A stretch of DNA of 64,000 nucleotides from Ignavibacteriales bacterium (GCA_026390795.1 JAPLFG010000003.1:1674001-1738000); one strand, 5' to 3'; counted from the first letter of the stretch, positions 1-9,508 are shown. The notes: generated by a model not told the origin, from the letters alone. A program made the numbers and translations.

Positions 1-1
1 A

Positions 2-436
2 TCGTTTGAGGTTGTTGGTAAAGAGTGGATGGACGGATACGAGAAAAGAAAATTTGAATGCGGTCTTTATGATAGAGTTATTGATATTCTAAATAAAATC
101 AATCAGCTTGGCATCGGTCAATCAATACTTTCTGCATATTCACAACATACACTCGATGAGATGGTCGAGCATCATGGTTTAAAAAAATATTTTACGCATG
201 TTGTCGGTCTCGATAATATTTACGCAGCAAGTAAACTTCATCTGGGCAAAGATTTGATGAAAAGATTGGGTAACGGGAAGGGGGAGACTCTTCTAATTGG
301 CGATACTGAACATGATTATGAAGTGGCTATGGAGATCGGTGCCGACTGTGTTTTAATTGCGAACGGACACCAGAGTAAAGATAAATTAGAAAAACTTGGC
401 TGCGTTGTCCTCCCGAATTTAAATTTTCTTCTGTGA
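2..436 (+). CDS. HAD-superfamily phosphatase (5' end outside the window)
   Basis: This is the C-terminal part of a haloacid-dehalogenase-like hydrolase, probably of the phosphoglycolate-phosphatase type. The frame is open from base 2, before the first ATG at 29, so the gene starts upstream of the window. HAD motif II is the Ser in ILSAYSQ, motif III is a Lys in ASKLHLGKD, and motif IV is LIGDTEHDYEVA with the metal-binding Asp pair. Motif I (DxDxT, the nucleophile) and most of the cap are off the left edge, so activity cannot be judged. The 3' end overlaps the convergent M23 peptidase gene by 18 bases. The substrate is unknown; family assignment is fairly secure. Confidence 0.8.
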   Translation, partial: SFEVVGKEWMDGYEKRKFECGLYDRVIDILNKINQLGIGQSILSAYSQHTLDEMVEHHGLKKYFTHVVGLDNIYAASKLHLGKDLMKRLGNGKGETLLIGDTEHDYEVAMEIGADCVLIANGHQSKDKLEKLGCVVLPNLNFLL

Positions 437-1249
437 AGGTAGAACCAAATTAAACAAACTCATCGGATCGATTCTTTTTTTATACCATTGAACACCAAGG
501 TGTAGATGCGGTCCGGTTGCACGACCTGTTGAGCCCGCCAGACCAATAACTTCACCCTTTTTTATCTTCTGACTATTTTTCGCAAGAAGTTTACTCATGT
601 GAAGATAAACGCTTGTTAATCCTTGTCCGTGATCGAGAAGAATGAAATTGCCGTTATAGTAAAAATTGTCTCCGGCGATTCGTACAACACCATCGCTAAT
701 TGCCCTAATAGAATCTCCCACTTCAGCGGAAAAATCGAGACCGTTATGAATATTTGCCTTTTTGCCATTGAGAATTCTTTGACTTCCAAATACGCTTCTT
801 ATATCAACGCTGTCAACCGGATATGCAAAGCCGGACATGAACAACGCGTTTTTCACTTTGCCTACTTTCGCACGCGCAGCTTTCATTAATTTACTTTCGC
901 GTTGAATTTTTTTCAACTCTCTCTTGGGCGGGGTTACATATTTTTTCGCGATTGTTAAACTCTGTTCTTCATACTTACGCGGTTCAAGAGTATACTCCAA
1001 TGTTTTTACTTTTGTGTTTTTGAAGCGTATTTTTACTTTGAATAGACCTTTTGCGTCACGGTCAAATCCAAACACAAACGCACCGGATTTATCAATCTGT
1101 AAATTCACACCGTTCAACTGAGCGCTTGTAATATCTTTTCCGACACCTACAATAATTCCGCCCTGTTGAGCTTCTCCGTAAAAATTTATTTCTTGTGCCG
1201 TAAGCGTTGTCGAGAAAAATAAAACAATAAAAATGGAAATTGCTTTCAT
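419..1249 (-). CDS. Secreted M23 (LytM-type) metallopeptidase
   Basis: A periplasmic peptidoglycan endopeptidase candidate of 276 residues. Residues 1-19 form a signal peptide ending in TLTAQ. The M23 domain covers about 150-265 and keeps the zinc and catalytic residues: His168 and Asp172 (HNGLD), His217 (YLHMS) and the HLH pair His248/His250 (GPHLHLG). Active-site residues are therefore intact, unlike EnvC/NlpD-type activators that lack them. The N-terminal 130 residues look like a small beta-rich domain and then a basic helical linker. It lies 50 bases downstream of the TPR/barrel gene on the same strand and may be co-transcribed, perhaps for wall remodelling around an envelope export system. 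The peptide bond cleaved cannot be inferred. Confidence 0.88.
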   Translation of the reverse strand: MKAISIFIVLFFSTTLTAQEINFYGEAQQGGIIVGVGKDITSAQLNGVNLQIDKSGAFVFGFDRDAKGLFKVKIRFKNTKVKTLEYTLEPRKYEEQSLTIAKKYVTPPKRELKKIQRESKLMKAARAKVGKVKNALFMSGFAYPVDSVDIRSVFGSQRILNGKKANIHNGLDFSAEVGDSIRAISDGVVRIAGDNFYYNGNFILLDHGQGLTSVYLHMSKLLAKNSQKIKKGEVIGLAGSTGRATGPHLHLGVQWYKKRIDPMSLFNLVLPSQKKI

Positions 1250-1299
1250 TTAAACGTCTCCTACGAATAATTATCAAAATAAGGATTAATAATAAGTTG

Positions 1300-4224
1300 T
1301 TAAAGAATTGCCCAGTATGCTGAAAGTTGACCGGAGAAATATCGGTAGCTTGAATTATCACGTGATGCACTTCCAATACTAATTTTTCCCGAAAGAATTA
1401 ATTTTTTAGTCGGAGTGTATTGTGCATTTATATGACCTTCAAGAGCAATTAATGTACTTTGAGGAATCAAACCGATTTTTCCTCCAATAGAAACTTTTAA
1501 TTTTTCACTTTTATCGAGATCGTTATCTAACCAAATACTATGCGATTCAAAATTGTGAGGTGAGTAGTAGAAGTTGGATTTATATTTATAATTTGAATAA
1601 GCATATTCGTAGCCGATAGCTATATCAGGCCAAAAATATTTTCCAAGTCTAATGTTAAAATCATTTCCAGCGTTACCGTCATCAACGCCGATGTATTGAA
1701 AATAGCCGGAGATTTTTAATCCATCACGATTTCTGTAATAAGCATCAATCTTATAGAGTGAAGCATAGTAACGCAAATCTATTAGATAAGGAGAGTAGAG
1801 TATGCTGACTGCGTCGGAATTCTGATAAGTAAGGCCCACTCTAATTGAGTCTGGTTTTTCAAAAACGAAAAAGGCATCATGATCATCTCGTGTAAATTTA
1901 CCTAGCGAACCGCTGATTCCAATTCCGACTCCCATACTAATATTACTTCCCAATCTTAAAAGAACTAACCCTTTAAAAGTTGTAAATACTTGATTGCCCA
2001 CAAAAGGAGTCCCGAGGTCATCCATACTGCTTAAGGCGTCTTGATTAAGACTGGCTTGGCTGGCTTTTATAGAGCTTCGTACTAATGAAACTCCAAGTGT
2101 TAGAAAATTAGTAACACCGAGTTCGAGTCTTCCTCCGGCACTCAAAATTCTAAAACTTAGATTATCCGTGTAATAAGAGAGTGACGGACTAAATCCAATA
2201 CTGTTAGGAAAGGTTTCGAAAATAGCAACAATGCCGGTAACCGGAAGCCAACCCTTGCGTTGCTTTACCATACTTACTTGCGCAGAGTCGAGTTTCCAAT
2301 CAAGAAGATTATTATAAACTGTCCGGGCGGAATCATTTGCCGCCATCTTTGCGTAAGAATCGCCAAGGTATAAATTCGCTTCAAAATCGGATGAATCTTG
2401 TTTTACCAAATCTTTGTATTCGCGAAGTGCGCTGACCGAATCTCCGGTTGCAAAATAAAGTGCGGCTCGGGATTTCTGTGCGTCGTAATTTTCTCCGTAT
2501 GAGAGAACTTTGTTATAAGTATCTAAAGCATCAGGATATTTTTTTGCGCTGAAAAGAACGTCTCCATATTCTTTAAGAACTAAAGTTGATGGTTCGGCTT
2601 TTGACATATAATCTTGATAGAATGGAATAGCGGCATCGTAATCTTTATCTATTACTTTTTGTCTTCCTTGTTCCAGAATGGCGTAAAGTTTTTCTTCTTC
2701 GAACCGCATCTTCTGCCAATCAATATTAGACTGAAGTTTAATAACATCTTCATTTGCCGGTTCGAGAGCTTTTGCTTTGTCGGCATATTCTTGAGCAGCC
2801 GGAAAATCCAGTTCTATTAGTTTGATCGATCCCATTGAGATAAATGCCGGAACAGAATTCGGTCTTTCTTTCAAAACATTATCAAGATATTGTTTGGCAA
2901 GTTCAATGTCGCGGTTGATCCAGACAGAAACTTGCGCCCGGAAAAGTTGATAATCGAGATTATTGGGATAATCAAGTAAAAGTTTATCGGTGATGTCAAT
3001 TGCTTTATCGAATTCACGGTTCCATGCAGATACTCTTGCCCACCTGTATCTGAGTGCCGGATCTTTCTCATCGGGATACTTTTCAAAATATTTATCGAGT
3101 ATAACTTGGGCGCTGTCATATTCCTGTAAATTTTCATGATACTCTGCAATTAACTTCAACGCTTCTTTATCGTCGGGATTTAATGAAAGGCGCACTTTGG
3201 CGCTGTCTAATCTTTCCCGGTAAGTTGTAGTTCTGAGATTTATAACATAATCGGATTTTTCTTTATAACGCGAGTCATCCGGATTGGTCGTTCCGATGAT
3301 AAGCAACTGTTGATAAGCTTCTTCAATCCTATTTGCTTTGATCAACTCATCAACTAATTCGTATCTCGACTCGATATCACTTGGAGTTTTTTTTAAAATT
3401 CTATATAGCCGGTCAATGGTATATTCTTTTTCGAATGCACGCGGATTTTCTTGAGTTAAGTATGCCCTGTTGTTCACCAAATCCAACCCATCTTGGGCTT
3501 CTTTAAAAAACGGTTTGAAGCCGAGAGAGGTTTCAAATGCTTTTTTGGCTATTGCGTATTTACTAAGCCACATTGTGAAATAACCGTAGCGGCTCCACAA
3601 ACGCCAATCTTCCGGATAACGTTCAACATATTTTTTTAGAATCCGCTCACCTTTAACAATGCTTCCGGTATGTGTAAGAATTATTGTATACCGAATAATT
3701 TCGTCGGGTGAGGCATTATCATCTCTTGCCAAATATTGATCATACCATTCTTCTGCTTTATCCCAAATTTCCATCCATGCATATGATTTTCCAATTTCGA
3801 GATAATTGAACGGCTTGTTCGGATCAATTGCTATTTCGCGTAAATGACCTTCAATTTTTTTGTTGAGGAGCGGATACCAGATATCAATCAAACGTTGAAG
3901 ATTTCTTTCATACTCGGCTCTTTTTGTCGTGCTGATAGTTTCGAGCGCAATTGCGCGTCTGTAATCAAGACGTCCATTTTCATATTGCTGGCGTTTCTCA
4001 AAACAAAGACCGCGTAAATTATATCCGTCGGATTCCTGAGGATTGGCTGTAATATATTTGTTGAGCTGATCAATAGCTTCGCCGTATCTTCCGGCTTGCA
4101 TGTGTGATAGCGCGGTTCTTTTTAGTTCACTAACATCAACTCTCTGCGCTTCCAAAAATTGCGGAAGAATGAAAAGTAAAAGTAAAAAGTAAAATTTAAT
4201 TCGGGATAAAATCATAATCCTCAT
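1300..4224 (-). CDS. TPR protein with C-terminal outer-membrane beta-barrel (YaiO/BcsC/PgaA-like architecture)
   Basis: A large exported protein of about 974 residues. The start is set at the ATG at 4224 or the ATG at 4215, directly before a signal peptide (FYFLLLLFILPQFLEAQ). An upstream ATG at 4296 would add a long basic extension and is less likely. Residues to about 700 are tandem TPR units (AGRYGEAIDQLNKY, YPDALDTYNKVL). The last 260 or so residues show alternating hydrophobic/aromatic strands of an outer-membrane barrel ending in SAYWAIL. TPR scaffold plus barrel is the layout of exopolysaccharide exporters such as BcsC and PgaA, and of YaiO-family proteins. The neighbouring acylation operon supports a glycan role, but a strong hairpin separates them and no glycosyltransferase or synthase is present, so export is inference. 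Confidence 0.7.
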   Translation of the reverse strand: MRIMILSRIKFYFLLLLFILPQFLEAQRVDVSELKRTALSHMQAGRYGEAIDQLNKYITANPQESDGYNLRGLCFEKRQQYENGRLDYRRAIALETISTTKRAEYERNLQRLIDIWYPLLNKKIEGHLREIAIDPNKPFNYLEIGKSYAWMEIWDKAEEWYDQYLARDDNASPDEIIRYTIILTHTGSIVKGERILKKYVERYPEDWRLWSRYGYFTMWLSKYAIAKKAFETSLGFKPFFKEAQDGLDLVNNRAYLTQENPRAFEKEYTIDRLYRILKKTPSDIESRYELVDELIKANRIEEAYQQLLIIGTTNPDDSRYKEKSDYVINLRTTTYRERLDSAKVRLSLNPDDKEALKLIAEYHENLQEYDSAQVILDKYFEKYPDEKDPALRYRWARVSAWNREFDKAIDITDKLLLDYPNNLDYQLFRAQVSVWINRDIELAKQYLDNVLKERPNSVPAFISMGSIKLIELDFPAAQEYADKAKALEPANEDVIKLQSNIDWQKMRFEEEKLYAILEQGRQKVIDKDYDAAIPFYQDYMSKAEPSTLVLKEYGDVLFSAKKYPDALDTYNKVLSYGENYDAQKSRAALYFATGDSVSALREYKDLVKQDSSDFEANLYLGDSYAKMAANDSARTVYNNLLDWKLDSAQVSMVKQRKGWLPVTGIVAIFETFPNSIGFSPSLSYYTDNLSFRILSAGGRLELGVTNFLTLGVSLVRSSIKASQASLNQDALSSMDDLGTPFVGNQVFTTFKGLVLLRLGSNISMGVGIGISGSLGKFTRDDHDAFFVFEKPDSIRVGLTYQNSDAVSILYSPYLIDLRYYASLYKIDAYYRNRDGLKISGYFQYIGVDDGNAGNDFNIRLGKYFWPDIAIGYEYAYSNYKYKSNFYYSPHNFESHSIWLDNDLDKSEKLKVSIGGKIGLIPQSTLIALEGHINAQYTPTKKLILSGKISIGSASRDNSSYRYFSGQLSAYWAIL

Positions 4225-4395
4225 TAATATGCTCGTTAAAAGTAACAACGGTAAAAAACGGATTAAACCAACTCGCCGCTCTATTCTCACGTTCAATTTA
4301 TCAAAAATTATGCAAAAAGTAATGGAGTAATGATAAATAGGATTATAGCTTGTTTTGGGGCAATCGCTTAAAAGATGAGCCGGTCTTGATGGGAT

Positions 4396-4429
4396 AATAT
4401 GAGACGGTTTTACATTACCGTCTCATATT
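4396..4429 (-). terminator. Strong hairpin ending the acylation operon
   Basis: A perfect 13-bp inverted repeat, AATATGAGACGGT (4396-4408) with ACCGTCTCATATT (4417-4429), and an 8-base loop. It overlaps the stop codon of the MBOAT gene. No clean U-tract follows on the minus strand, so it could be an RNA-stabilising 3' hairpin as easily as an intrinsic terminator. It suggests the TPR/barrel gene is transcribed separately. Confidence 0.6.
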
Positions 4430-5933
4430 AAAATTGGAAATAGATAAACGGCTGAATGTCCGCGGTCTTGAATTGGGCTACAATCCAAATTGCAATTACG
4501 AAAATTAAAATCTTTAAAGGAAGCGGCATTGCGGTAATAATTTTTTGAAACCAAGTTCCAAGTTTGGATGGCAAAAAGTGAAATAAGTATCCAATCACAA
4601 TCAGCCCAAGAATCAACGGAAGTTTTTCGGCGAATTGTAAAAAAACTTCTCCATGGAAAAAATTAAAAATCTGATCGAGCATATCAACTACACTTTGGAA
4701 ATCTTTCGCGCGGAAAATTAAAAACGATAACGCAACAAGATGAAATGTAATTACAATCTGGAAGAATCTTAAAAATCTTGTGTTGTAAATGCGTAAAAAT
4801 TTATAAAGTCTTTCTTTTGGCTTCTTAAAGAATAATGAGATAGACATCAACGTACCGTGAAAAACTCCCCAAAGTATAAAATTCCATCCGGCGCCGTGCC
4901 ACAAACCGCAGACGAAGAATGTTACAACAAGAGCGATAACATTTCCAAATATTTTCAAGCTGCGCGAAGAAATTTGAATCGGTTTGAATAAATAATCGAG
5001 CAGCCATTTAGAAAGTGATATATGCCATCTCCGCCAGAAATCGGCGATGCTTGCTGCTTTAAATGGGTAGTTGAAATTATCCATTAATTTAAAACCAAGT
5101 AGAAGAGCAATCCCTATTGCCATATCGGAGTAGCCGGAAAAGTCGCAATAGATTTGAAGCACGTAACCGTAAATCGCTAATAAATTTTCAACTCCGGTAT
5201 AACGTAAAGGGAAATCGAAAATCCGGTCGACAAAATTCAGACTTATATAATCCGCTACAACAACTTTCTTAAACAAACCGAGCATAATTAAAAAGAGCGC
5301 CCGGCCAATATCTTCTTTTGAGATAAAAGGTTCGCGGTCAATCTGCGGAAGAAAATCCGCCGCACGGTCAATCGGTCCGAGTAAAATATTTGGGAAGAAG
5401 AAAACATATAGACTGAAATCGCGCAAACTGTTTGTCGGTTTGAGAGTGTCGTAGTAAATGTCAAAAACATAGTTGAGCGATTTAAACGTGTAAAATGAAA
5501 TTCCAATCGGAAGAAAGATTGCAAGCGGATCGATAGTATGTTTGCTTATATCGGCAATGATCTGCAGAATAAAATTTGTGTATTTGAAATAGCCGAGAAG
5601 TGCAATGTTAAGAATTAGCGCGAGGACAAGAAATAATCTTTTGATGGGGAACCGGTCCGTACCGGCAATCCATTTGCCCGCATAAAAATTAACAACAGCA
5701 GAAACTATTAGAATGACAAAGTAGAGCCCCGCAGCTTTATAATAGAAGTAGAGTGAAAATATTATCAGCAATACGATTCTTGCCGCTTTGTTCTTTCCCA
5801 GCAGATTATAAAAGATTAAGAATCCTAAGAAAAGAAAAAGAAATAAACTTGTGCTGAAGATAAGCGGATCGTTCGGATCGTATTTTAAGAGAGAAAAGAT
5901 TTTTTCAAGACTGATAGAAGAGAACATGGGCAA
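4428..5933 (-). CDS. MBOAT-family membrane O-acyltransferase (DltB/AlgI-like)
   Basis: A polytopic inner-membrane protein of 501 residues with about ten hydrophobic segments. It belongs to the membrane-bound O-acyltransferase family that passes acyl groups from a cytoplasmic donor to a periplasmic acceptor (AlgI for alginate, DltB for teichoic acids). Family signatures are visible: a WRRWHISLSKW block with His304 and the GLWHGAGWNFILWGVFHG block with the catalytic-type His346 and a second His359. Length matches the family. It is the last gene of a minus-strand run SGNH, SGNH, acyl-AMP ligase, ACP, MBOAT, although 146 bases holding inverted repeats separate it from the ACP gene. The dedicated ACP suggests a carrier-bound acyl donor, as in DltC-DltB, rather than free acetyl-CoA. 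Confidence 0.9.
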   Translation of the reverse strand: MPMFSSISLEKIFSLLKYDPNDPLIFSTSLFLFLFLGFLIFYNLLGKNKAARIVLLIIFSLYFYYKAAGLYFVILIVSAVVNFYAGKWIAGTDRFPIKRLFLVLALILNIALLGYFKYTNFILQIIADISKHTIDPLAIFLPIGISFYTFKSLNYVFDIYYDTLKPTNSLRDFSLYVFFFPNILLGPIDRAADFLPQIDREPFISKEDIGRALFLIMLGLFKKVVVADYISLNFVDRIFDFPLRYTGVENLLAIYGYVLQIYCDFSGYSDMAIGIALLLGFKLMDNFNYPFKAASIADFWRRWHISLSKWLLDYLFKPIQISSRSLKIFGNVIALVVTFFVCGLWHGAGWNFILWGVFHGTLMSISLFFKKPKERLYKFLRIYNTRFLRFFQIVITFHLVALSFLIFRAKDFQSVVDMLDQIFNFFHGEVFLQFAEKLPLILGLIVIGYLFHFLPSKLGTWFQKIITAMPLPLKILIFVIAIWIVAQFKTADIQPFIYFQF

Positions 5934-5996
5934 ATGAATTTAATTGTTTTGGAAAATAGTCCTAATGGAACGCCGATCTTTATGATGATTATGATT

Positions 5997-6057
5997 CGTT
6001 ATGATTGATAATAGAAAATCATAAACGATCATGATAACCTGCCTACCGGTAGGTAGG
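5997..6057. repeat. REP-like intergenic palindromes
   Basis: The gap between the ACP and MBOAT genes holds two inverted repeats. The first is CGTTATGATT paired with AATCATAAACG (5997-6027, one bulge). The second is a 20-base near-perfect palindrome CCTGCCTACC/GGTAGGTAGG (6038-6057) with one G-T pair. The second has the look of short repeated extragenic palindromes, and it is GC-rich against very AT-rich surroundings. It could be a REP element or an mRNA-processing hairpin that sets ACP:MBOAT stoichiometry. Confidence 0.5.
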
Positions 6058-6079
6058 TCAGCGCTTTATTAACTAAGAG

Positions 6080-6313
6080 TTATTTACCGGTTTTAATATC
6101 AACAAGCTTCTGAAGATCGCCAACATTTTTCAAGCGCAGCACCTCATAACTCTTGAACTTCACGTTGAAAGATTTTTCAACAGCCAAAATTATATTCACG
6201 TGATTCAATGAATCCCAGCCCGGAACTTCCGGCGCCATAGTCTCATCTTGAAGATCGAAATCATCTAGATTAAGTTCTGTTAGAATTACTTTTTTTAGTT
6301 CTTGTGAGATCAT
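6080..6313 (-). CDS. Acyl carrier protein (DltC/ACP-like)
   Basis: A 77-residue carrier protein. The phosphopantetheine attachment site is Ser35 in PGWDSLNHV, and the acidic helical pattern (LNLDDFDLQDET) is typical of ACPs. Its start codon overlaps the stop of the acyl-AMP ligase gene by one base (TAATG, shared A at 6313), so the two are translationally coupled and probably made together. A dedicated carrier next to an adenylating enzyme and an MBOAT transferase implies that an activated acyl group is held on this protein and handed to the membrane enzyme. It is not in a fatty-acid synthesis cluster, so it is unlikely to be the housekeeping AcpP. Confidence 0.92.
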   Translation of the reverse strand: MISQELKKVILTELNLDDFDLQDETMAPEVPGWDSLNHVNIILAVEKSFNVKFKSYEVLRLKNVGDLQKLVDIKTGK

Positions 6314-8073
6314 TATCTACTCCAAACTTGTTTGTCTTCGCGACTTAGAATTCTTTCTTTATTTGCGTTTCTGCTCGGTTTGCCGGCGGAACTTTTAATT
6401 AACCATCGTGGCGGTACAAGATAAACTTTGTGAATATTGACATCTATTGCCATTCCGGCTCTCAAAATATCCATACGGATTTTATTTTTTCCAATTTCGG
6501 TTTCATCTTTTGTCTCTGCTACAACCGCAATCTGCTCAGTTCCCATCTGTTCGTCTTCTTCACCGAAAGAAATTACGCGACCCGGAATTATTCCATCAAC
6601 TTGATTGAGCGCATCTTCTATGTCTTCCGGGTAAATATTTTTTCCGGCAACAATTATCAGATCTTTTTTTCTTCCGATGATAAACAATTCGTTTTGATAT
6701 CTGAATCCCCAATCGCCGCTAAAGTACCAGCCGTTTTCAACAACTTCTGCGGTCTTTTCCGGATAATTCCTGTAGCCATCAAACATGGAAACTGATTTAA
6801 CGGCTACTTCACCAACAATTCCATCTGCAACATCTTTCCGCTTTTCGTCAACAATCCGGGCGTCGCATCCGTCAATACATTTTCCGCAAGAAACAGAAAC
6901 TCGTTTAACGGAATTTTCATCTGCGAATTTCATTACGCCTCGAGATAATTCATTTCTATCTAAAATTAATTCTTTAATTGGTTTTCCCGGATCTGTTAAT
7001 GTTAGGCAAAGAGAAACTTCAGCCATCCCATATAATACAGTAAGAGCAAGAGGATTGAATCCATGCTTTACAAATTTTTCTGTAAATTTTATGTGGCTGT
7101 CATGCCTAACTGGTTCGGCGCCGTTGATAACCAATCGTAAACTCTCTAGGGAAATATCATTTAGTTCATCATCGTGAATTTTTTCTGATAAAACATTATA
7201 CGCGAAATTCGGAAGACAAGTCAATGTTCCTTTTTCTTTGGTAATTGCCTCAAGCAAAAGAATCGGTGCAAGTACCCATTCGAATGGATTGATTTGAATA
7301 GTTGTAATTCCATAAGCTAACGGAATTTGGAAACACGCAATCAAACCGAAATCATGATAAAGAGGAAGCCAGCTAACAATTTTATCTTTATCCGATAAAT
7401 TTAATGCATTACCAAGATTTTGTGCATGATTTAAAACTGCCCGGTGAGATAATATTACAGGTTTTTGTAATCCGGTTGTGCCGGATGAATGTTGTAATAA
7501 AATTGCGTCGTCTTCTTTAACTGATAAGGCAATTTGTTCTATCTCGGAATCCGCCTTTGGATCAATATCGGTTTCGATATTCCACTCGAGCGGGAAAAAA
7601 ACAGATTTAATTGTACTGGCGGGGTTTTCAATTAATGGATGAATTATAGGGTCAAGCTCACGTTCGGTTAAAATATAATCGAGACCGGAACGCTGAGCCA
7701 TTCCTTCAATACCTTGACGGAACTTATCGGGATGCAAGCGGGGATTAGGATAGGCAAGCACTGCAGGGAGCGCTCCCATGCGGGAAATTCCAAGATACAA
7801 AGGATAGAAATTAGGATTATGATGCATTACAATTGCACAGACGTCCCCTTTCTTGATGCCTGCTTCTCTAACTTTAACGGAATATTTTTTTGCTGTCTGA
7901 ATTAGGTTTTTATAAGTCCAACGGATCGGCTCTTCGCCTGCAACCCAGTGAACAATGGCTTCGCGATCCGGATTCTTTTCCGCATTGGCTTGCCATCTTT
8001 CCCAAAGAGTTTTTTCTAAACCAGACGAATCACTTGTTGGAATACCGGTAAAGTTATTATCGTTATTACTCAC
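6313..8073 (-). CDS. Fatty-acyl-AMP ligase-like adenylating enzyme
   Basis: A 586-residue ANL-superfamily enzyme that activates a carboxylic acid as acyl-AMP and should load it onto the adjacent ACP. The P-loop is SSGTTGLQK (about 196-204), followed by SWLPLYHDFGLIAC, a block typical of fatty-acyl-AMP ligases, and YGMAEVSL (adenine-binding region). The C-terminal subdomain begins near GRKKDLIIVAGKNIYPEDIE, and a catalytic Lys about 20 residues from the end lies in SSAGKPSR. These motifs favour a FAAL-type activator over a D-alanine ligase (DltA), although the operon layout is dlt-like. Acyl specificity cannot be read from the sequence. It lies 31 bases after the SGNH gene. Confidence 0.88.
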   Translation of the reverse strand: MSNNDNNFTGIPTSDSSGLEKTLWERWQANAEKNPDREAIVHWVAGEEPIRWTYKNLIQTAKKYSVKVREAGIKKGDVCAIVMHHNPNFYPLYLGISRMGALPAVLAYPNPRLHPDKFRQGIEGMAQRSGLDYILTERELDPIIHPLIENPASTIKSVFFPLEWNIETDIDPKADSEIEQIALSVKEDDAILLQHSSGTTGLQKPVILSHRAVLNHAQNLGNALNLSDKDKIVSWLPLYHDFGLIACFQIPLAYGITTIQINPFEWVLAPILLLEAITKEKGTLTCLPNFAYNVLSEKIHDDELNDISLESLRLVINGAEPVRHDSHIKFTEKFVKHGFNPLALTVLYGMAEVSLCLTLTDPGKPIKELILDRNELSRGVMKFADENSVKRVSVSCGKCIDGCDARIVDEKRKDVADGIVGEVAVKSVSMFDGYRNYPEKTAEVVENGWYFSGDWGFRYQNELFIIGRKKDLIIVAGKNIYPEDIEDALNQVDGIIPGRVISFGEEDEQMGTEQIAVVAETKDETEIGKNKIRMDILRAGMAIDVNIHKVYLVPPRWLIKSSAGKPSRNANKERILSREDKQVWSR

Positions 8074-8104
8074 GCCTACTCTTATTTATTCAGAGATTGA
8101 TTAT

Positions 8105-9508
8105 TTATTTATACAATTTTAATAATGCCTCGGTTAGTAAATCCGCTACTTTCTTTGCGCCTTGATCATTGAAATGAATAAAATCTTTGAATGCCAAAGG
8201 AGGATTTGCATTCACCCAATTAGGCATCGAATTTTCTCCGCCCATTGCTTCAAACAAATTCCATATTGCTACATCGGAAAGTTTCGCAATATTTTTTTGT
8301 GTTTCTAAGAGCCGCAAAATTCCCGGATCGGTTACAAAACTGGATCCTTTCTTCATAGACCGGTCGTGTATAGAGATCATCAAGAAACTTGATTTAGGAA
8401 AAACCGATTTCAAATGATTAATAACTTTCACCATTTCTTTTTCGTACCAACTGTAATCTGTATTACGCGACCCGGCGATATTTAAACCGAATTCAAGGAT
8501 GATTAATTTGTAATCAAAATATTTAGAGAATTCTTTTAGAATTCCTTCTTGAAGAGAGCCAAGATCAACACCGGTATTCCCGCGTAGAGGAAAATTATCC
8601 ACGTAAATGCCTGGTTCATTTTCCAAACTTACTCCATAAAAATAAGCTTGATCTGCCATTGGAAATTCAATCCGGATTGATTTTGCACGGGAATCCGGTT
8701 TCAAAACTAATTCTTGCAGAGCACTTCCTGTTTTAAGTGGAGTTGTTTTTTTTGCGCCGCCATCAAACGAGTAAGTAATATTTGAGCTCTTTGCGTTTGC
8801 GTAATAAAGACGAACTAAACTGAAATCTTTTAATGATCTTCTGATACGCGTTGTTTCATATTGAACCCATGCGCTCCCTTTTGGTACAAATGCTTCTCCG
8901 CTGATTCCTAGCGGAAGTCCTTTAGGATTGCTTGTATAGAGTGCGGCAGATTCCCAATTGTCGGAGAACGAATGTTTTGTTGTTTGCCTGAACATAATAT
9001 CTTGAGAAGTAATACCAAGCCAGCCAACACCGTTACCGCCAAATTTATCCTGAAGTGTCTGGCGAATATCAGATGTTATTAAATCGCCCTCAATTGCTGA
9101 ATCGCCAAAATGTGCAACACGTATAGTTTTTGATTTTGCGTTTTTTACCGCATCGAAGAAGTAGCTTAATTGTTTTATGTTGCCAGTGATTGGAGTGTTT
9201 TTATTCTGAAGAGCTAATTCATAGAGACTTCCGGATTTATCAGTAGCCGAACCAAAAAATGAAAACGCGGAAGAAAAAACATTCGAGAAATCAAGAGAAG
9301 CTTGGTTGACGCGTGCTCTTAAATTACTAACCGGTTGTATCGCATTTGCCGGTTCAACTTTTACATCGGAAAGAATATCAACGCTCTTCAAATTAAAGCT
9401 GAGAGCAGAAATCTGGTAATCTATTTTCACAAACGAAATCGCGTATAATATGATGATTGTAAGAACAACTATAATTAACGGTTCTCTGAATTTGTTTTCA
9501 CTCTGCAT
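8105..9508 (-). CDS. Membrane-anchored SGNH/GDSL hydrolase of the acylation operon
   Basis: A 467-residue protein with an uncleaved-looking N-terminal membrane anchor (about 10-27) and a periplasmic body. The SGNH blocks are visible: block I HFGDSAIEGD with nucleophile-type Ser137, a block III-like LEFGLNIA, and block V DFIHFNDQGAK with the Asp-His pair near the C-terminus. Between blocks I and III lies a roughly 150-residue beta-rich insertion (FSLVRLYYANA, SIRIEFPMADQ) that resembles a carbohydrate-binding module. Topology and context match DltD and AlgX/AlgJ-type partners of MBOAT transferases, so it may complete acyl transfer or deacylate the product. 117 bases separate it from the upstream SGNH gene. 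Confidence 0.82.
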   Translation of the reverse strand: MQSENKFREPLIIVVLTIIILYAISFVKIDYQISALSFNLKSVDILSDVKVEPANAIQPVSNLRARVNQASLDFSNVFSSAFSFFGSATDKSGSLYELALQNKNTPITGNIKQLSYFFDAVKNAKSKTIRVAHFGDSAIEGDLITSDIRQTLQDKFGGNGVGWLGITSQDIMFRQTTKHSFSDNWESAALYTSNPKGLPLGISGEAFVPKGSAWVQYETTRIRRSLKDFSLVRLYYANAKSSNITYSFDGGAKKTTPLKTGSALQELVLKPDSRAKSIRIEFPMADQAYFYGVSLENEPGIYVDNFPLRGNTGVDLGSLQEGILKEFSKYFDYKLIILEFGLNIAGSRNTDYSWYEKEMVKVINHLKSVFPKSSFLMISIHDRSMKKGSSFVTDPGILRLLETQKNIAKLSDVAIWNLFEAMGGENSMPNWVNANPPLAFKDFIHFNDQGAKKVADLLTEALLKLYK

